Source of the DNA: JACXVD01 sp020446665
GTDB taxonomy: Bacteria; Pseudomonadota; Alphaproteobacteria; Sphingomonadales; Sphingomonadaceae
NCBI GenBank assembly: GCA_041396905.1
Contig: JAWKXQ010000008.1
Span: forward strand, 1-64,000
Reading direction: 5' to 3'
Length of the DNA: 64,000 nucleotides
Numbering within the stretch: position 1 is the first letter of the stretch; each line of letters opens with the position of its first letter. The notes under the pieces were generated by a model that worked only from the letters and a program-made list of their open reading frames with translations, was not told the DNA's origin and did no database searches. This document shows, in pieces, positions 8,550 to 16,364 of the stretch. The position numbers and the translations under genes are program-made.

Positions 8550-9480
8550 TAAGGATAGAATGGCTAACCGATGTTGGTCTTGCTGCAGGCGGCTCCATCC
8601 GACGAAAATACCGAGAATTGTCGACTGAACCTAGCGAGACACGCACTCATCCAGAGGCCACCTGCCAACTATGTGATCATGGCCGTCAATCTGGAGCTTC
8701 GTTACGTTCGGAAATGAACGCTCATTGGTCGTTAGCGGAAAGTCCGCTTTTGGCATGTCGACCGCTGAATCCGGACTGTCAACAACCGGCCCAGTTTTAC
8801 CCATAACCCGTCGCGTGAATGTAGGTCTGGTTTCAACGGTTGGTTTTGAGATCGGAAGTGACCGCTTTGTCGGCGGGAGCCGTCGTCGCCAAGCAGCAGA
8901 TTGAAATGCGGCTCTCGATACATTTCCGCTCAAGACCAGCCCACACGGTATCGGCCTAATCCCGAAAGTTAACGTTTATGGCTGTTCGATACCAATGCTG
9001 TCGTTGAGCAGATTGCAGCCCCGGCTGCGTTCTGAACGGCTTGGTGATCTATATGGGCAATCGCGCATATCTCATTTTGCCATTGCGATTCCGAAGCGCT
9101 TCTTTACGACCGGCTCAGAGGTCAATATGGGTCTTGATAAGAAACGCATACTTCCCAAGGAATCCAACCACTTCCTAAAGAAGTTCATTTTTTTTGGGGG
9201 CCTATTTGGGGGCTTTGAAAAGTATGAGATTCGAGAAACAAATTAAAAATCAGTTAGTTAATTTCCCTTGAAGATTCCCGCTACCTCCAGCCGCTCTTCC
9301 GCCAACGTCCATTTTGGTCCGTTAAGCGTCTGTTTTCTGAGGTTTTTCTCTGGCATAAAGTCCCGGCAAGTTCGGGGCGATCTCTCCCGCTTTCAGAACG
9401 GAACGGGTGCGATTGATGGTATCTCCTGACCCACGGAGAAAGGCCATACCATCTTGCCCCGGAGCCCCTTTCCAGAGAAT
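8550..9480. other. Long gene-free stretch upstream of an integrase relic
   Basis: No open frame here has a recognisable domain or a good start. Visible structure: a hairpin AGCGGA-AAG-TCCGCT (8734-8739 with 8743-8748), and an A+T-rich block around 9160-9265 holding a tandem TTTGGGGGC pair (9193-9201 and 9205-9213, 12-base period). The promoter of the leftward transporter operon should lie near 8500-8600. The block just upstream of the decayed integrase is where attachment or arm-type sites would be expected, which is inference. Confidence 0.5.
9193..9213 (+). repeat. Tandem TTTGGGGGC repeat, possible att/arm site
   Basis: Two copies of TTTGGGGGC occur at a 12-base period (9193-9201, 9205-9213), about 290 bases upstream of the recognisable integrase remnant. 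G-run repeats of this type are familiar to me from the sequence between a tRNA-associated attachment core and the integrase gene in sphingomonad islands. No tRNA gene fragment was identified here, so the assignment is tentative. Confidence 0.3.
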
Positions 9481-9806
9481 CGGATCAAGTCGGGCCTGAC
9501 CGCGAATTCGGTCAAGGCAGCGCGGCCCAAGGGCAAGCCCTGCAAACTTTCCGACCGCGACGGGCCATATGTTCTCGACCAGCAGAACGAAAATCGCTTC
9601 TGATGGATGAACTACCGCTTCCATGGAAAGCAGAAGACCATGTCCTTCGGGTGCTGGCCGGAAGTGATGCTGGCCGACGCGCGAGAAAAGCTGCTCACGG
9701 CGCGCCGCCCGCAGGTGGACAAATCGATCCGATGGAGCAGCCCATGCTCGACGCGATCCTCGCCTCGATCGCTCAGGCGCATACGTTCAAGCCCGGAAGG
9801 TCTTGA
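9481..9806 (+). pseudogene. Decayed tyrosine-type integrase (DUF4102 N-terminus)
   Basis: The first frame reads LTANSVKAARPKGKPCKLSD, then RDGPYVLDQQNENRF, a TGA stop at 9601-9603, then WMNYRFHGKQKTMSFGCWPE and VMLADAREKLLTARR. This is the DUF4102 arm-binding domain of P4/CP4-57-type integrases. Around 9700-9720 the similarity shifts to the frame starting at 9603, which reads GGQIDPMEQPMLDAILASIA then QAHTFK, the linker that follows DUF4102 in intact integrases. The rest of the protein, including the catalytic R-H-R-Y domain, is absent. The gene therefore carries an in-frame stop, at least one frameshift and a 3' truncation. No clear start codon is visible at the left end. It marks a former genomic island. 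Confidence 0.85.
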
Positions 9807-9841
9807 GCAAACCTCCGGAGTGGAGCCTACGGCAAATCTTC

Positions 9842-10672
9842 CTATCGCAGGCCAGCGAGAAAGCTCGTTGCGGTCAATTCTACGTGCGCCTCCAGAGGTG
9901 GCCTGATCGCGAAGGCTTTTGGCTCGCGGGCGAAATTCCATAGGCGCACCAGATGCCAGTCATCCCGACGGGCATCTGCTACGGCCAATTCGTTGCGTGA
10001 AATATGAAAGGGTGTCCGTTCCCAGCCGTTGGTCGTCTTTACCTCGATCAATCGCTCGCGCCCGTCGGTCTCGAAGCTGGCAATGTCGTAGCCAAAACCG
10101 TCGCCATCCTGGACAGCGGTCCACCGCACCTTGTCGGCCAGGTCCTCCCGGCCTGCCTGACGCAAACTGCTCTGCTCGTGCTGCAGGACGATCTCCTCGC
10201 CAGCCTTGCCCAGGGCACGGTTCCGAGCGTCCCGCACGGCAACATCGTATTTGCGCCCTATGGCGGCCATGAATTCCGGATCGACAGTCGGCGGTTCATT
10301 GCGCTGCGTCGGCGGAGGCCCGATCCAGAGCGTTGACGCTTCTCGCAATCGAGACGGCGGCACCGCCCGTTTTTGGGGGGCGAGCCAATCCGGTCGGGTA
10401 TCCAACCAACGCAGGACCCCATCGACCAGTGCATTCTGGAAATTGGCGGCGGGTTTATAACCTTCGATCCATGGCTGCCCGAGCCCAAGCAAGACCGCGC
10501 TGATATTCTGGTGTTTGAACTCGATAGAACCCCGGCTTCGCGGGATGATGTCTTGCAGGGCTCGATTATGCTCGGCCTTGTTGAAAGCCTTGCCTCCGAG
10601 CTCGTCCGCCAACATCGCAAAATAGTCCGCAACGATCAGATCGATTTCGGTGTCGTTCCAATTGTCGGCCAA
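9842..10672 (-). CDS. DUF3883 (restriction-endonuclease-like) protein
   Basis: This 276-residue protein ends in a DUF3883 module: GKAGEEIVLQHEQSSLRQAG (about 154-173), then GYDIASFETDGRERLIEVKTT, then a strand-rich tail (HISRNELAVADARRDDWHLV). The E...D...E-x-K pattern (GEE, GYD, IEVK) resembles a PD-(D/E)xK nuclease core. The N-terminal half (about 1-110) is helical and unassigned, and starts IDLIVADYFAMLADEL, a start I associate with DUF3883/HNH-type accessory genes. The start is TTG at 10672, supported by GGGAGG eight bases upstream. It lies alone beside an integrase remnant, typical of defence or mobile cargo. Actual nuclease activity is inference. Confidence 0.8.
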   Translation of the reverse strand: MADNWNDTEIDLIVADYFAMLADELGGKAFNKAEHNRALQDIIPRSRGSIEFKHQNISAVLLGLGQPWIEGYKPAANFQNALVDGVLRWLDTRPDWLAPQKRAVPPSRLREASTLWIGPPPTQRNEPPTVDPEFMAAIGRKYDVAVRDARNRALGKAGEEIVLQHEQSSLRQAGREDLADKVRWTAVQDGDGFGYDIASFETDGRERLIEVKTTNGWERTPFHISRNELAVADARRDDWHLVRLWNFAREPKAFAIRPPLEAHVELTATSFLAGLR

Positions 10673-10868
10673 GCGATTGTCCTCCCGGCCTGCATTCTAG
10701 CGGAAGCCAATAGAATGCCCAGGGTGAACGGACATTCCGACTTGCGGCCCCTGATTGAGAACGTCTGAAACAGGACCGGAGCGAGACTGTCCGCTCCTTG
10801 CGATCAATGGGCCATAGCAGTCTAAGTGTTTGCCCATTCTGCAAGCCATTTGACCCAATGCCTTGAGG

Positions 10869-11459
10869 CTAGTCCTGCGGAACGAAGAAGCCGCCACCGG
10901 CAAGGCTGTCGGGGTCCGCGGAAGGGAAGGCCATGACCATGAAGCCGCGCCTTCCTTCGGAAAGCTGCATGGCTGACTGGAACATAAAATCGTCCCGCTT
11001 CGACTGCGGTTCGATTGCCCCTATTTGCTCATCCGCCCGCTCGTCGCCAAGAAAAATGTCGATCGGCATGAACGCGTTGCCAATCATGAATGTCTCTCCA
11101 GGCAAATCCCCTTCCTGCGGATAGCGCGCGCGCATCTGCTCCAGATCCTCAGCGGAAAGACGGGTCGCTCGCATGCGGGACACTTGCCCGTCCTCGATGC
11201 GCAGGAAATAGAGATCGACACCGCCTGCCACGGTTTCCCGGTCGGCAGAGAGATAGAGGGAACGAGAAATCAGGCTGAGCAGGTCCTCGCCACGTGCATC
11301 AGCGACGCTGTCCGGATCCGCGAGCAAGGCAAGCGCAGCGGCTTCGCGTGCCACAGGTGACAAGGTCGGTATGGGCGTTGGACGCCGCGCATCCGCGACG
11401 CCGGGAATGATGGCTATGAATGCCGCCGCGATCAACAGGCTGGACCAGTGCTTGCGCAT
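10869..11459 (-). CDS. Exported protein of unknown function
   Basis: This 196-residue protein begins with a signal peptide (MRKHWSSLLIAAAFIAIIPGVADA). No domain was recognised in the mature part, which is acidic and mixed alpha/beta, with GGVDLYFLRIEDGQVSRMRATRLS and a Phe/Met-rich C-terminal block (DDFMFQSAMQLSEGRRGFMV). The start is well supported by AAGGAG six bases upstream. It is divergent from the LCCL-domain gene, with a perfect 10-base inverted repeat between them. Probably a periplasmic or outer-membrane-associated protein. No function is proposed. Confidence 0.75.
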   Translation of the reverse strand: MRKHWSSLLIAAAFIAIIPGVADARRPTPIPTLSPVAREAAALALLADPDSVADARGEDLLSLISRSLYLSADRETVAGGVDLYFLRIEDGQVSRMRATRLSAEDLEQMRARYPQEGDLPGETFMIGNAFMPIDIFLGDERADEQIGAIEPQSKRDDFMFQSAMQLSEGRRGFMVMAFPSADPDSLAGGGFFVPQD

Positions 11460-11508
11460 GAGAGATCTCCTTCACCACTTCACCAGGCAGAACGTATCCG
11501 GAAACGGA

Positions 11509-11542
11509 AACCCGCCAGCCCCTGCAATTTTTCTGGCGGGTT
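11509..11542. repeat. Perfect inverted repeat in divergent promoter region
   Basis: AACCCGCCAG (11509-11518) is the exact complement of CTGGCGGGTT (11533-11542), with a 14-base loop rich in T. It lies between two divergent genes. It could be a hairpin in the leader of the LCCL gene, a terminator-like element or a binding site; the sequence alone does not decide. Confidence 0.55.
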
Positions 11543-11608
11543 CCTTGCCGAATTCACGTTTTATCCTGCGACATCCGCATGTGCGGCTTTGCAAGGAGGT
11601 GAAAAATC

Positions 11609-12562
11609 ATGCGCGTTTCAGACAAGAATACTGCGGCGATGGCCGCAGGATTGATGATCATTCTGGGCGCCGGGGCCGCCGTGGCGCAGAGCCAGGCAAC
11701 GCTCCCTTTCGTTGACGCCGAGCCAATGGATATCGGCCAATGCCGGGCACCGACAAGCCATGCAGGAACGTCTCGAGTGCTCACTTGCAGCTGTCCGGCG
11801 GCTGCGAGTGACTCGAGCCGGTCGGGCTCTGCCTGGGGGACGGATATTTACACGGCGGATTCCTATATCTGCCTCACCGCGCGCCATGCAGGGGTGATCG
11901 GCAGCGCCGGAGGGCAAGTCACTCTGCAAATGCTGCCGGGCCAATCCAGCTATGCGGGCAGCAAGCGGAACGGGGAAACGACCCGGAATTATGGCCGCTA
12001 TCGTGCAAGTTATCGCTATGTCACAACTGCGACAGCGGCAGGCGGCATGGCCACCGCTCCGGGTGGGGCCTTTAACGCCGTGGTTGACCTGCCCGATTTC
12101 GACATGTCGATGATCTATTCGAAAAAGAAGAAGTCAGGAGGCCTGGGCAACCTGCTGGGCGCCGTGGGCCGGGCGAGCGGGGACCGCACCGTCAGGGATG
12201 TCGCCAATGTCGGGGCAGAACTGGCCAATGCCGCCCCGGCCGGCGGGCAGGGTGCTGAAGATATTGGCGAATGCACCGGCATGCCGGGAAAATATTGGGA
12301 CAAACCGGGCACTTTGCTCAGCTGCACCTGCCCTGCAGGTTTCAGTGAAAAATCGCCTGTCTGGGGAACAGGAACCTATACGGGCGACAGTTATATCTGC
12401 AAGTCAGCGCTTCACGCAGGGGCGATTACCCGCTCAGGCGGCCGGGTCGCGATCCAGACGCTGGCCGATCAGTCGCGCTACTCGGGCAGCACGCATAACG
12501 GGGTCACAACCCTCGATTACGGGTCGACGCGCCGGCTGGGTGCCTACAGGTTCGTGAAATGA
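11609..12562 (+). CDS. Secreted protein with two LCCL-type domains
   Basis: This 317-residue precursor has a signal peptide (about residues 8-27, ending AAVAQS). Two copies of an LCCL-like domain span about 41-138 and 218-317. Each shows DIG.C, a C.C pair, WGT..YT.DSYIC..A.HAG, and a final Y.GS..NG.TT.....Y.R block. Between them is a low-complexity linker with KKKKSGGLGNLLGAVGRA. Cysteines are conserved in both copies, fitting disulfide bonding outside the cytoplasm. LCCL domains in animals bind lipid or lipopolysaccharide; the bacterial role is not established. AAGGAGGTGA (11593-11602) gives a very strong ribosome binding site. The stop overlaps the next gene (ATGA), implying coupled expression with a lipoprotein. 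Confidence 0.85.
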   Translation: MRVSDKNTAAMAAGLMIILGAGAAVAQSQATLPFVDAEPMDIGQCRAPTSHAGTSRVLTCSCPAAASDSSRSGSAWGTDIYTADSYICLTARHAGVIGSAGGQVTLQMLPGQSSYAGSKRNGETTRNYGRYRASYRYVTTATAAGGMATAPGGAFNAVVDLPDFDMSMIYSKKKKSGGLGNLLGAVGRASGDRTVRDVANVGAELANAAPAGGQGAEDIGECTGMPGKYWDKPGTLLSCTCPAGFSEKSPVWGTGTYTGDSYICKSALHAGAITRSGGRVAIQTLADQSRYSGSTHNGVTTLDYGSTRRLGAYRFVK

Positions 12563-13071
12563 GCCGGAAGATGTGGATCTGCCGAAATCGCAATCTCATT
12601 GCGGCCGCCGCAACAGGCCTCCTGCTCGCATCTTGTGGGGGCGGCCCGATCGATGATGATGGCGAGGTGATCACCTCCGAGGCAGGCGGAGACAGCGTCT
12701 CCATTGCTATCTCCGATGATGACGCGCTTGGCTCGATAAACATGCCGCGACCGAACTGGTTGCCTGCAGATTTCCCTTTGCCGAACGACGCTCGGATATT
12801 CATCACCGTTGCCAAGCAGGAGCAGACCCCAAAAATCTACATGTTGCAGGCCTATTCGCGTCAGGATGGCGAGCAAATCGCGGACCGTGTCGTCGCCTGG
12901 GGGAAGGCTCGCGGCTTAACGGCAGAGCGACTGGAAGCGGGTGCCAACAACATTCACCTGGCAAGCCTCGAAAAGGGCAATGGCTTGGACAATGCCAATT
13001 TGCAGGTACACGACAAGGAAGATGGCGTGCGTCAGATCGTATTCGCTGTGAGCGGCGATCTCTTGCAATAG
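12559..13071 (+). CDS. Putative lipoprotein, function unknown
   Basis: This 170-residue protein carries a lipobox (GLLLASC, cysteine near residue 26) after a hydrophobic signal, followed by a short Gly/Asp-rich tether. The mature part (residues about 60-170) contains PRPNWLPADFPLPNDARIF and a predicted compact alpha/beta fold ending FAVSGDLLQ. No family was recognised. Its start codon overlaps the stop of the LCCL gene, so the two products are made together and probably work together at the envelope. It converges on the kinase gene with only seven bases between stops. Confidence 0.78.
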   Translation: MSRKMWICRNRNLIAAAATGLLLASCGGGPIDDDGEVITSEAGGDSVSIAISDDDALGSINMPRPNWLPADFPLPNDARIFITVAKQEQTPKIYMLQAYSRQDGEQIADRVVAWGKARGLTAERLEAGANNIHLASLEKGNGLDNANLQVHDKEDGVRQIVFAVSGDLLQ

Positions 13072-13078
13072 CTGCCTT

Positions 13079-15547
13079 TCATAGCGCTTTTGCAGCGTTT
13101 CGGCATGGCTCCACATAGCGTGCCGGGACGCTGCCCGCTGCAGCCTCCAGAGCCTTTAGCGCCGGCCGCACAAAAGCTGCGGCTTCGCCTCGGCGCCCTT
13201 GCCCGATCAACGCAATGCCGACCCGGCAGCGTGCGGTCTCGGTCGCGAAATGCCCCGGCGGCATGACCTTTGCGAGATGCAGCAGAGCGGCGCGGGCATC
13301 CTTCTCTGCCTCCACGAAACGCCCTTGGCCAAGCCGTAACTCGGATCGTGTCAGGGCGGGAAAGGCGCGTCGCGGATGGTCAGCGGGCAGGTGGCGGGCA
13401 AATGATTGCTCGGCGATGGCTAGTGGCTGCTCGGCCCGATCGAACGATCCAGACTGAACCAGTGTTGCGCCGAGATTCTGCGCCACCTCACCACGCGGCA
13501 AACCCTCCGGCTGGAGCGCCAGCAATCGCTGATATTCGCTGATCGCCGCTGTGGACTGTCCCGCCGCCAACAGTGCCAGCGCGAGATTGTTGCGATGGGC
13601 GAGCGTTGATGAATGCGAGGGGCCGAAGGCGGCTTCGCTGATAGTCAGGGCTTCGCGGTGCCGGGCAATCGCGGCATCGGCATTGCCTGCCTTCTCTTCC
13701 AGGCGGCCATAGTCGGACAGGACCAGCGCCAGCCGGGGATGACGTTCCCCGAAATAGCGGCGCGCCAGTCGCAGGGCTTCTTCCACTTGTTTTCTCGCGC
13801 CGACAAGGTCCCCCTGTCCTGCCAATGCGCGGGACAGGCCCGAGCGGATTTCAATCTCCTGCTTTTCGCGGCCCAGCTTGCCGGTCACGACCAGCGCGCG
13901 TTCGAACAGGCCCTGCTGCTTTGGCCAGTCCCCTTCCGCAGCCCAGGCGAGTGACAGCAAGGCATCGGCTGCCCGCGGCTCGGCAGGGTCGCTGTTATCC
14001 AACAGCGCTAGGGCCTGAGACGACAGCGTTTCGGCCCGCTCCGTTTCGCCGTTTCTTGCTAGGACATAAGCTAGAAACCCCATGGCGGCCGCTTCGTGCG
14101 GTGATCCGTCAAGCTTTGCCTGCCGGACTTTTGTCAGCCCTTCCTCTGCCAGACTGCGCGCACGTGCCTCGTCACCAGCGCGCAGCTGGGCCCGCGCTGT
14201 CCAGTCCATAAGATCGGCCAGCATTGCCGGATCATCTGCGAGCGATTTCCGCGCGGCAGCAAGTGTTTCCTCCAGCATGGCGGCTGCTTCTGCGGGTTCC
14301 AGACCGAGGCTGTCTGCTTCCAGCATGTCAGCGCGGCGGAACAATTCCAGCAGCACATCCTTGCCCCGCTCCTCGCGGTCGGCCGCGGCCAGTGCCGCAT
14401 TCCGCTCGCGTTTGATCGCCGCTGAAGAGAGGGTCGCAGTCACGCCCCAGCCGACCGATCCGACGATCGCCAGCGCCGCCAGCGCGGTTGCCAGCCGGTT
14501 GTGCCGGACCACACGCAGCAATGCCTGCATGCTGCTATCGGGCGATGCGATAATCGGCCTGTCAGCGATCAATGCACGCAGGTCTGCAGCCAGTTCCGCC
14601 ATGGAGGCATAACGGTCCGACGGCGCGGGCTGCGTTGCGTGGGCGATTACGGCCTGAAGTGCGATCTGCCCCGCGGTATCGCTTGTTACGCGCGCAATGA
14701 TCTGACCCAGCTGGTAGATATCGCTCGCAGCCGAAAGAGTTTTCCCTTCGGACTGCTCAGGGCTGGCATAGCCGGGCGAGAAGCCGTCTGCCCGCCCACC
14801 TACCCCAAATTCATCGAGTGCCTGTGCGATCCCGAAGTCGAGCAAACGCAATTGACCAGAGGGAGTGACCAGCAAATGTTCAACCTTCAGGTCGCCATGC
14901 ATTACCAGTCTGCCATGGGCAGCACTCAGGATGTCAGCAGCGTCGGCCAGCAGGGCGAGCCGTTCCCTGTGCGACAATTCGTGCAGGTCGCAATAGACAT
15001 CGATCGGCTCACCTTCGACCAGTTCCATCACCAGCCAGGGGGAGCCGGTCGGCGTCTCGCCCCCGTCGATGATCCGCACGATACCCGGCTGTTCAAGATT
15101 GGCGAGCAAGCGCCGCTCACGCAGAAACAATTCTCGCGCGACCGGGCCGAGGATCCCCTTGCGCAGGATCTTCAGCGCCGCGCGTTGCTCATAGCGGCCA
15201 TCCGCCCGGCAGACTTCATAGACTTCCGCAAGGCCGCCACTGCCAAGATGCGCGGTGACGCGCCACGGGCCATAGGATTTGCCGATACGCGGATCGGCGC
15301 TTGCTGGCAGGTCATCACCTCCCAGCAAGGATTCAAGCGTTGCCGCGCGCTGTCCGGCCAGTTGGTCGAACAGCGCGCGGCTATAGCGCTCCTGTTCCAG
15401 CAAATGGGTGATCTTACCAAGCAACACGGGCCGGTTGCCGAATTGCTGCGCCAGCCAGGTCGGCCGTTCTTCTTCGGACAGGTCGAAGGCGGCCTCGAAA
15501 GCGGCGTCGATTTCTTCCTGTTCGGTCGGCAAGTCTGGCATTGTCAC
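13079..15547 (-). CDS. Membrane Ser/Thr protein kinase with TPRs, atypical catalytic loop
   Basis: This 822-residue protein has a kinase domain at about 93-330, one membrane segment (LATALAALAIVGSVGWGVTA, about 352-373) and a long TPR-rich C-terminal half. Kinase motifs seen: Gly loop GSGGLAEV (102-109), Lys126 in AALKIL, DFG at 237-239 and SPE at 262-264. The catalytic loop reads HGDLKVEHLLV (217-227) instead of HRDLKPxNxLV. The catalytic Asp219 is kept, but the HRD Arg is Gly, the Pro is Val and the Mg-binding Asn is His. Activity is therefore uncertain. It is encoded 109 bases after the sigma-factor gene on the same strand, the usual pairing for TIGR02999-type sigma factors, suggesting kinase control of that sigma factor. 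Confidence 0.9.
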   Translation of the reverse strand: MTMPDLPTEQEEIDAAFEAAFDLSEEERPTWLAQQFGNRPVLLGKITHLLEQERYSRALFDQLAGQRAATLESLLGGDDLPASADPRIGKSYGPWRVTAHLGSGGLAEVYEVCRADGRYEQRAALKILRKGILGPVARELFLRERRLLANLEQPGIVRIIDGGETPTGSPWLVMELVEGEPIDVYCDLHELSHRERLALLADAADILSAAHGRLVMHGDLKVEHLLVTPSGQLRLLDFGIAQALDEFGVGGRADGFSPGYASPEQSEGKTLSAASDIYQLGQIIARVTSDTAGQIALQAVIAHATQPAPSDRYASMAELAADLRALIADRPIIASPDSSMQALLRVVRHNRLATALAALAIVGSVGWGVTATLSSAAIKRERNAALAAADREERGKDVLLELFRRADMLEADSLGLEPAEAAAMLEETLAAARKSLADDPAMLADLMDWTARAQLRAGDEARARSLAEEGLTKVRQAKLDGSPHEAAAMGFLAYVLARNGETERAETLSSQALALLDNSDPAEPRAADALLSLAWAAEGDWPKQQGLFERALVVTGKLGREKQEIEIRSGLSRALAGQGDLVGARKQVEEALRLARRYFGERHPRLALVLSDYGRLEEKAGNADAAIARHREALTISEAAFGPSHSSTLAHRNNLALALLAAGQSTAAISEYQRLLALQPEGLPRGEVAQNLGATLVQSGSFDRAEQPLAIAEQSFARHLPADHPRRAFPALTRSELRLGQGRFVEAEKDARAALLHLAKVMPPGHFATETARCRVGIALIGQGRRGEAAAFVRPALKALEAAAGSVPARYVEPCRNAAKAL

Positions 15548-15656
15548 GATCGACCTTGGCGGGGGTTGCAGGCGCAGGCCCGGGCTGGCCGGACCATCGA
15601 CGTTAATATGTCAAGCAGCATAACGCAGAGCGTCCCCACTCTCCGCCACACCTGGG

Positions 15657-16205
15657 TCAAGGCTCAAGCTGATCTGCGAGATAGGCCCGTGCGCGCGCCC
15701 ATTGCCGTTCCACCGTGCGGACCGAACGACCCAGCGCGCTGGCAGTTTGATCCACTGTCAAACCCGCAAAAAACCGGCATTCCACGATGCTTTCCAGCTC
15801 TGGCGCACGCTCGCCAAGCGCCTTGAGCGCATCATCCAGCGCGAGGAAGCGATGATCTATGTCCGGTGAGGCTTCGCGCTGTTCCTCCAGCTCGAAATGG
15901 ACCGCGCCGGCGCCACGCTTGGCCGCCAGCTTGCGCCGCGCATGATCGATCAGGATTTGCCGCATCGCGCGCGCTGCGGTGGCGAGATAATGGTCGTGAT
16001 CTGCATAGCGCGCATTGTCGGACTGAGACAGTTTCAGCCATGCCTCATGGACTACAAGCGTGGTATTCAGCGACGGTGTGCCAGCCTGTCGGCTGAGCTG
16101 GCGCGATGCGATACGGCGCAGCGTGTCATATGTTTCCGCGAACAACTCGCCATCGAAATCCAGCCCTGAACCATTCTCCACGACGGGCAAAGCGCTCGAA
16201 TCCAT
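15657..16205 (-). CDS. ECF-like RNA polymerase sigma factor, TIGR02999 type
   Basis: This 182-residue protein has sigma region 2 (AETYDTLRRIASRQL through LVVHEAWLKLSQSD and DHDHYLATAARAMRQILIDH) and region 4 (LESIVECRFFAGLTVDQTAS then ALGRSVRTVERQWARARAYL). The LVVHEAWLKL and ARAMRQILIDHAR blocks are typical of the TIGR02999 group. ATG at 16205 is chosen over the frame opening at 16460 because AAGGGGG lies eight bases upstream and the length then matches the group. It is upstream of, and in line with, the Ser/Thr kinase gene, and divergent from the HAF-repeat autotransporter gene, which is a plausible target promoter. No anti-sigma factor is seen; this group is usually kinase-linked. Confidence 0.9.
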   Translation of the reverse strand: MDSSALPVVENGSGLDFDGELFAETYDTLRRIASRQLSRQAGTPSLNTTLVVHEAWLKLSQSDNARYADHDHYLATAARAMRQILIDHARRKLAAKRGAGAVHFELEEQREASPDIDHRFLALDDALKALGERAPELESIVECRFFAGLTVDQTASALGRSVRTVERQWARARAYLADQLEP

Positions 16206-16364
16206 GCATGCAGCCCCCTTAGGACATTGAACTCTATCCAATTCCTTGCCGTGCGCAAGCAGTCGAGGGGCCGCCCGTATGGCAGAAAATTCGGTAGGTG
16301 GCGGATTGCGGGCCCTCTTCACGTTTCTCTTCCTGTCCGGAACAGCGAATGGGAAACAGGCACA
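16206..16364. promoter_or_regulatory. Divergent promoter region, sigma factor / autotransporter
   Basis: This 159-base gap lies between two divergent start codons (16205 and 16365). It should carry promoters for the sigma-kinase pair and for the HAF-repeat protein. No consensus element was identified with confidence. It is the natural place to look for an autoregulated promoter of the TIGR02999 sigma factor. Confidence 0.35.

Noticed and set aside
8618..9246. Short frames of 62-100 residues in the gene-free stretch
   Set aside because: No Shine-Dalgarno, no domain and compositional bias; probably non-coding remnant DNA.
9322..9624. 100-residue minus-strand frame antisense to the integrase relic
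   Set aside because: Its plus-strand counterpart has a clear integrase match, and the minus-strand frame has no recognisable domain.
14501..15826. 441-residue plus-strand frame inside the kinase gene
   Set aside because: Antisense shadow of the kinase domain; no domain and no ribosome binding site.
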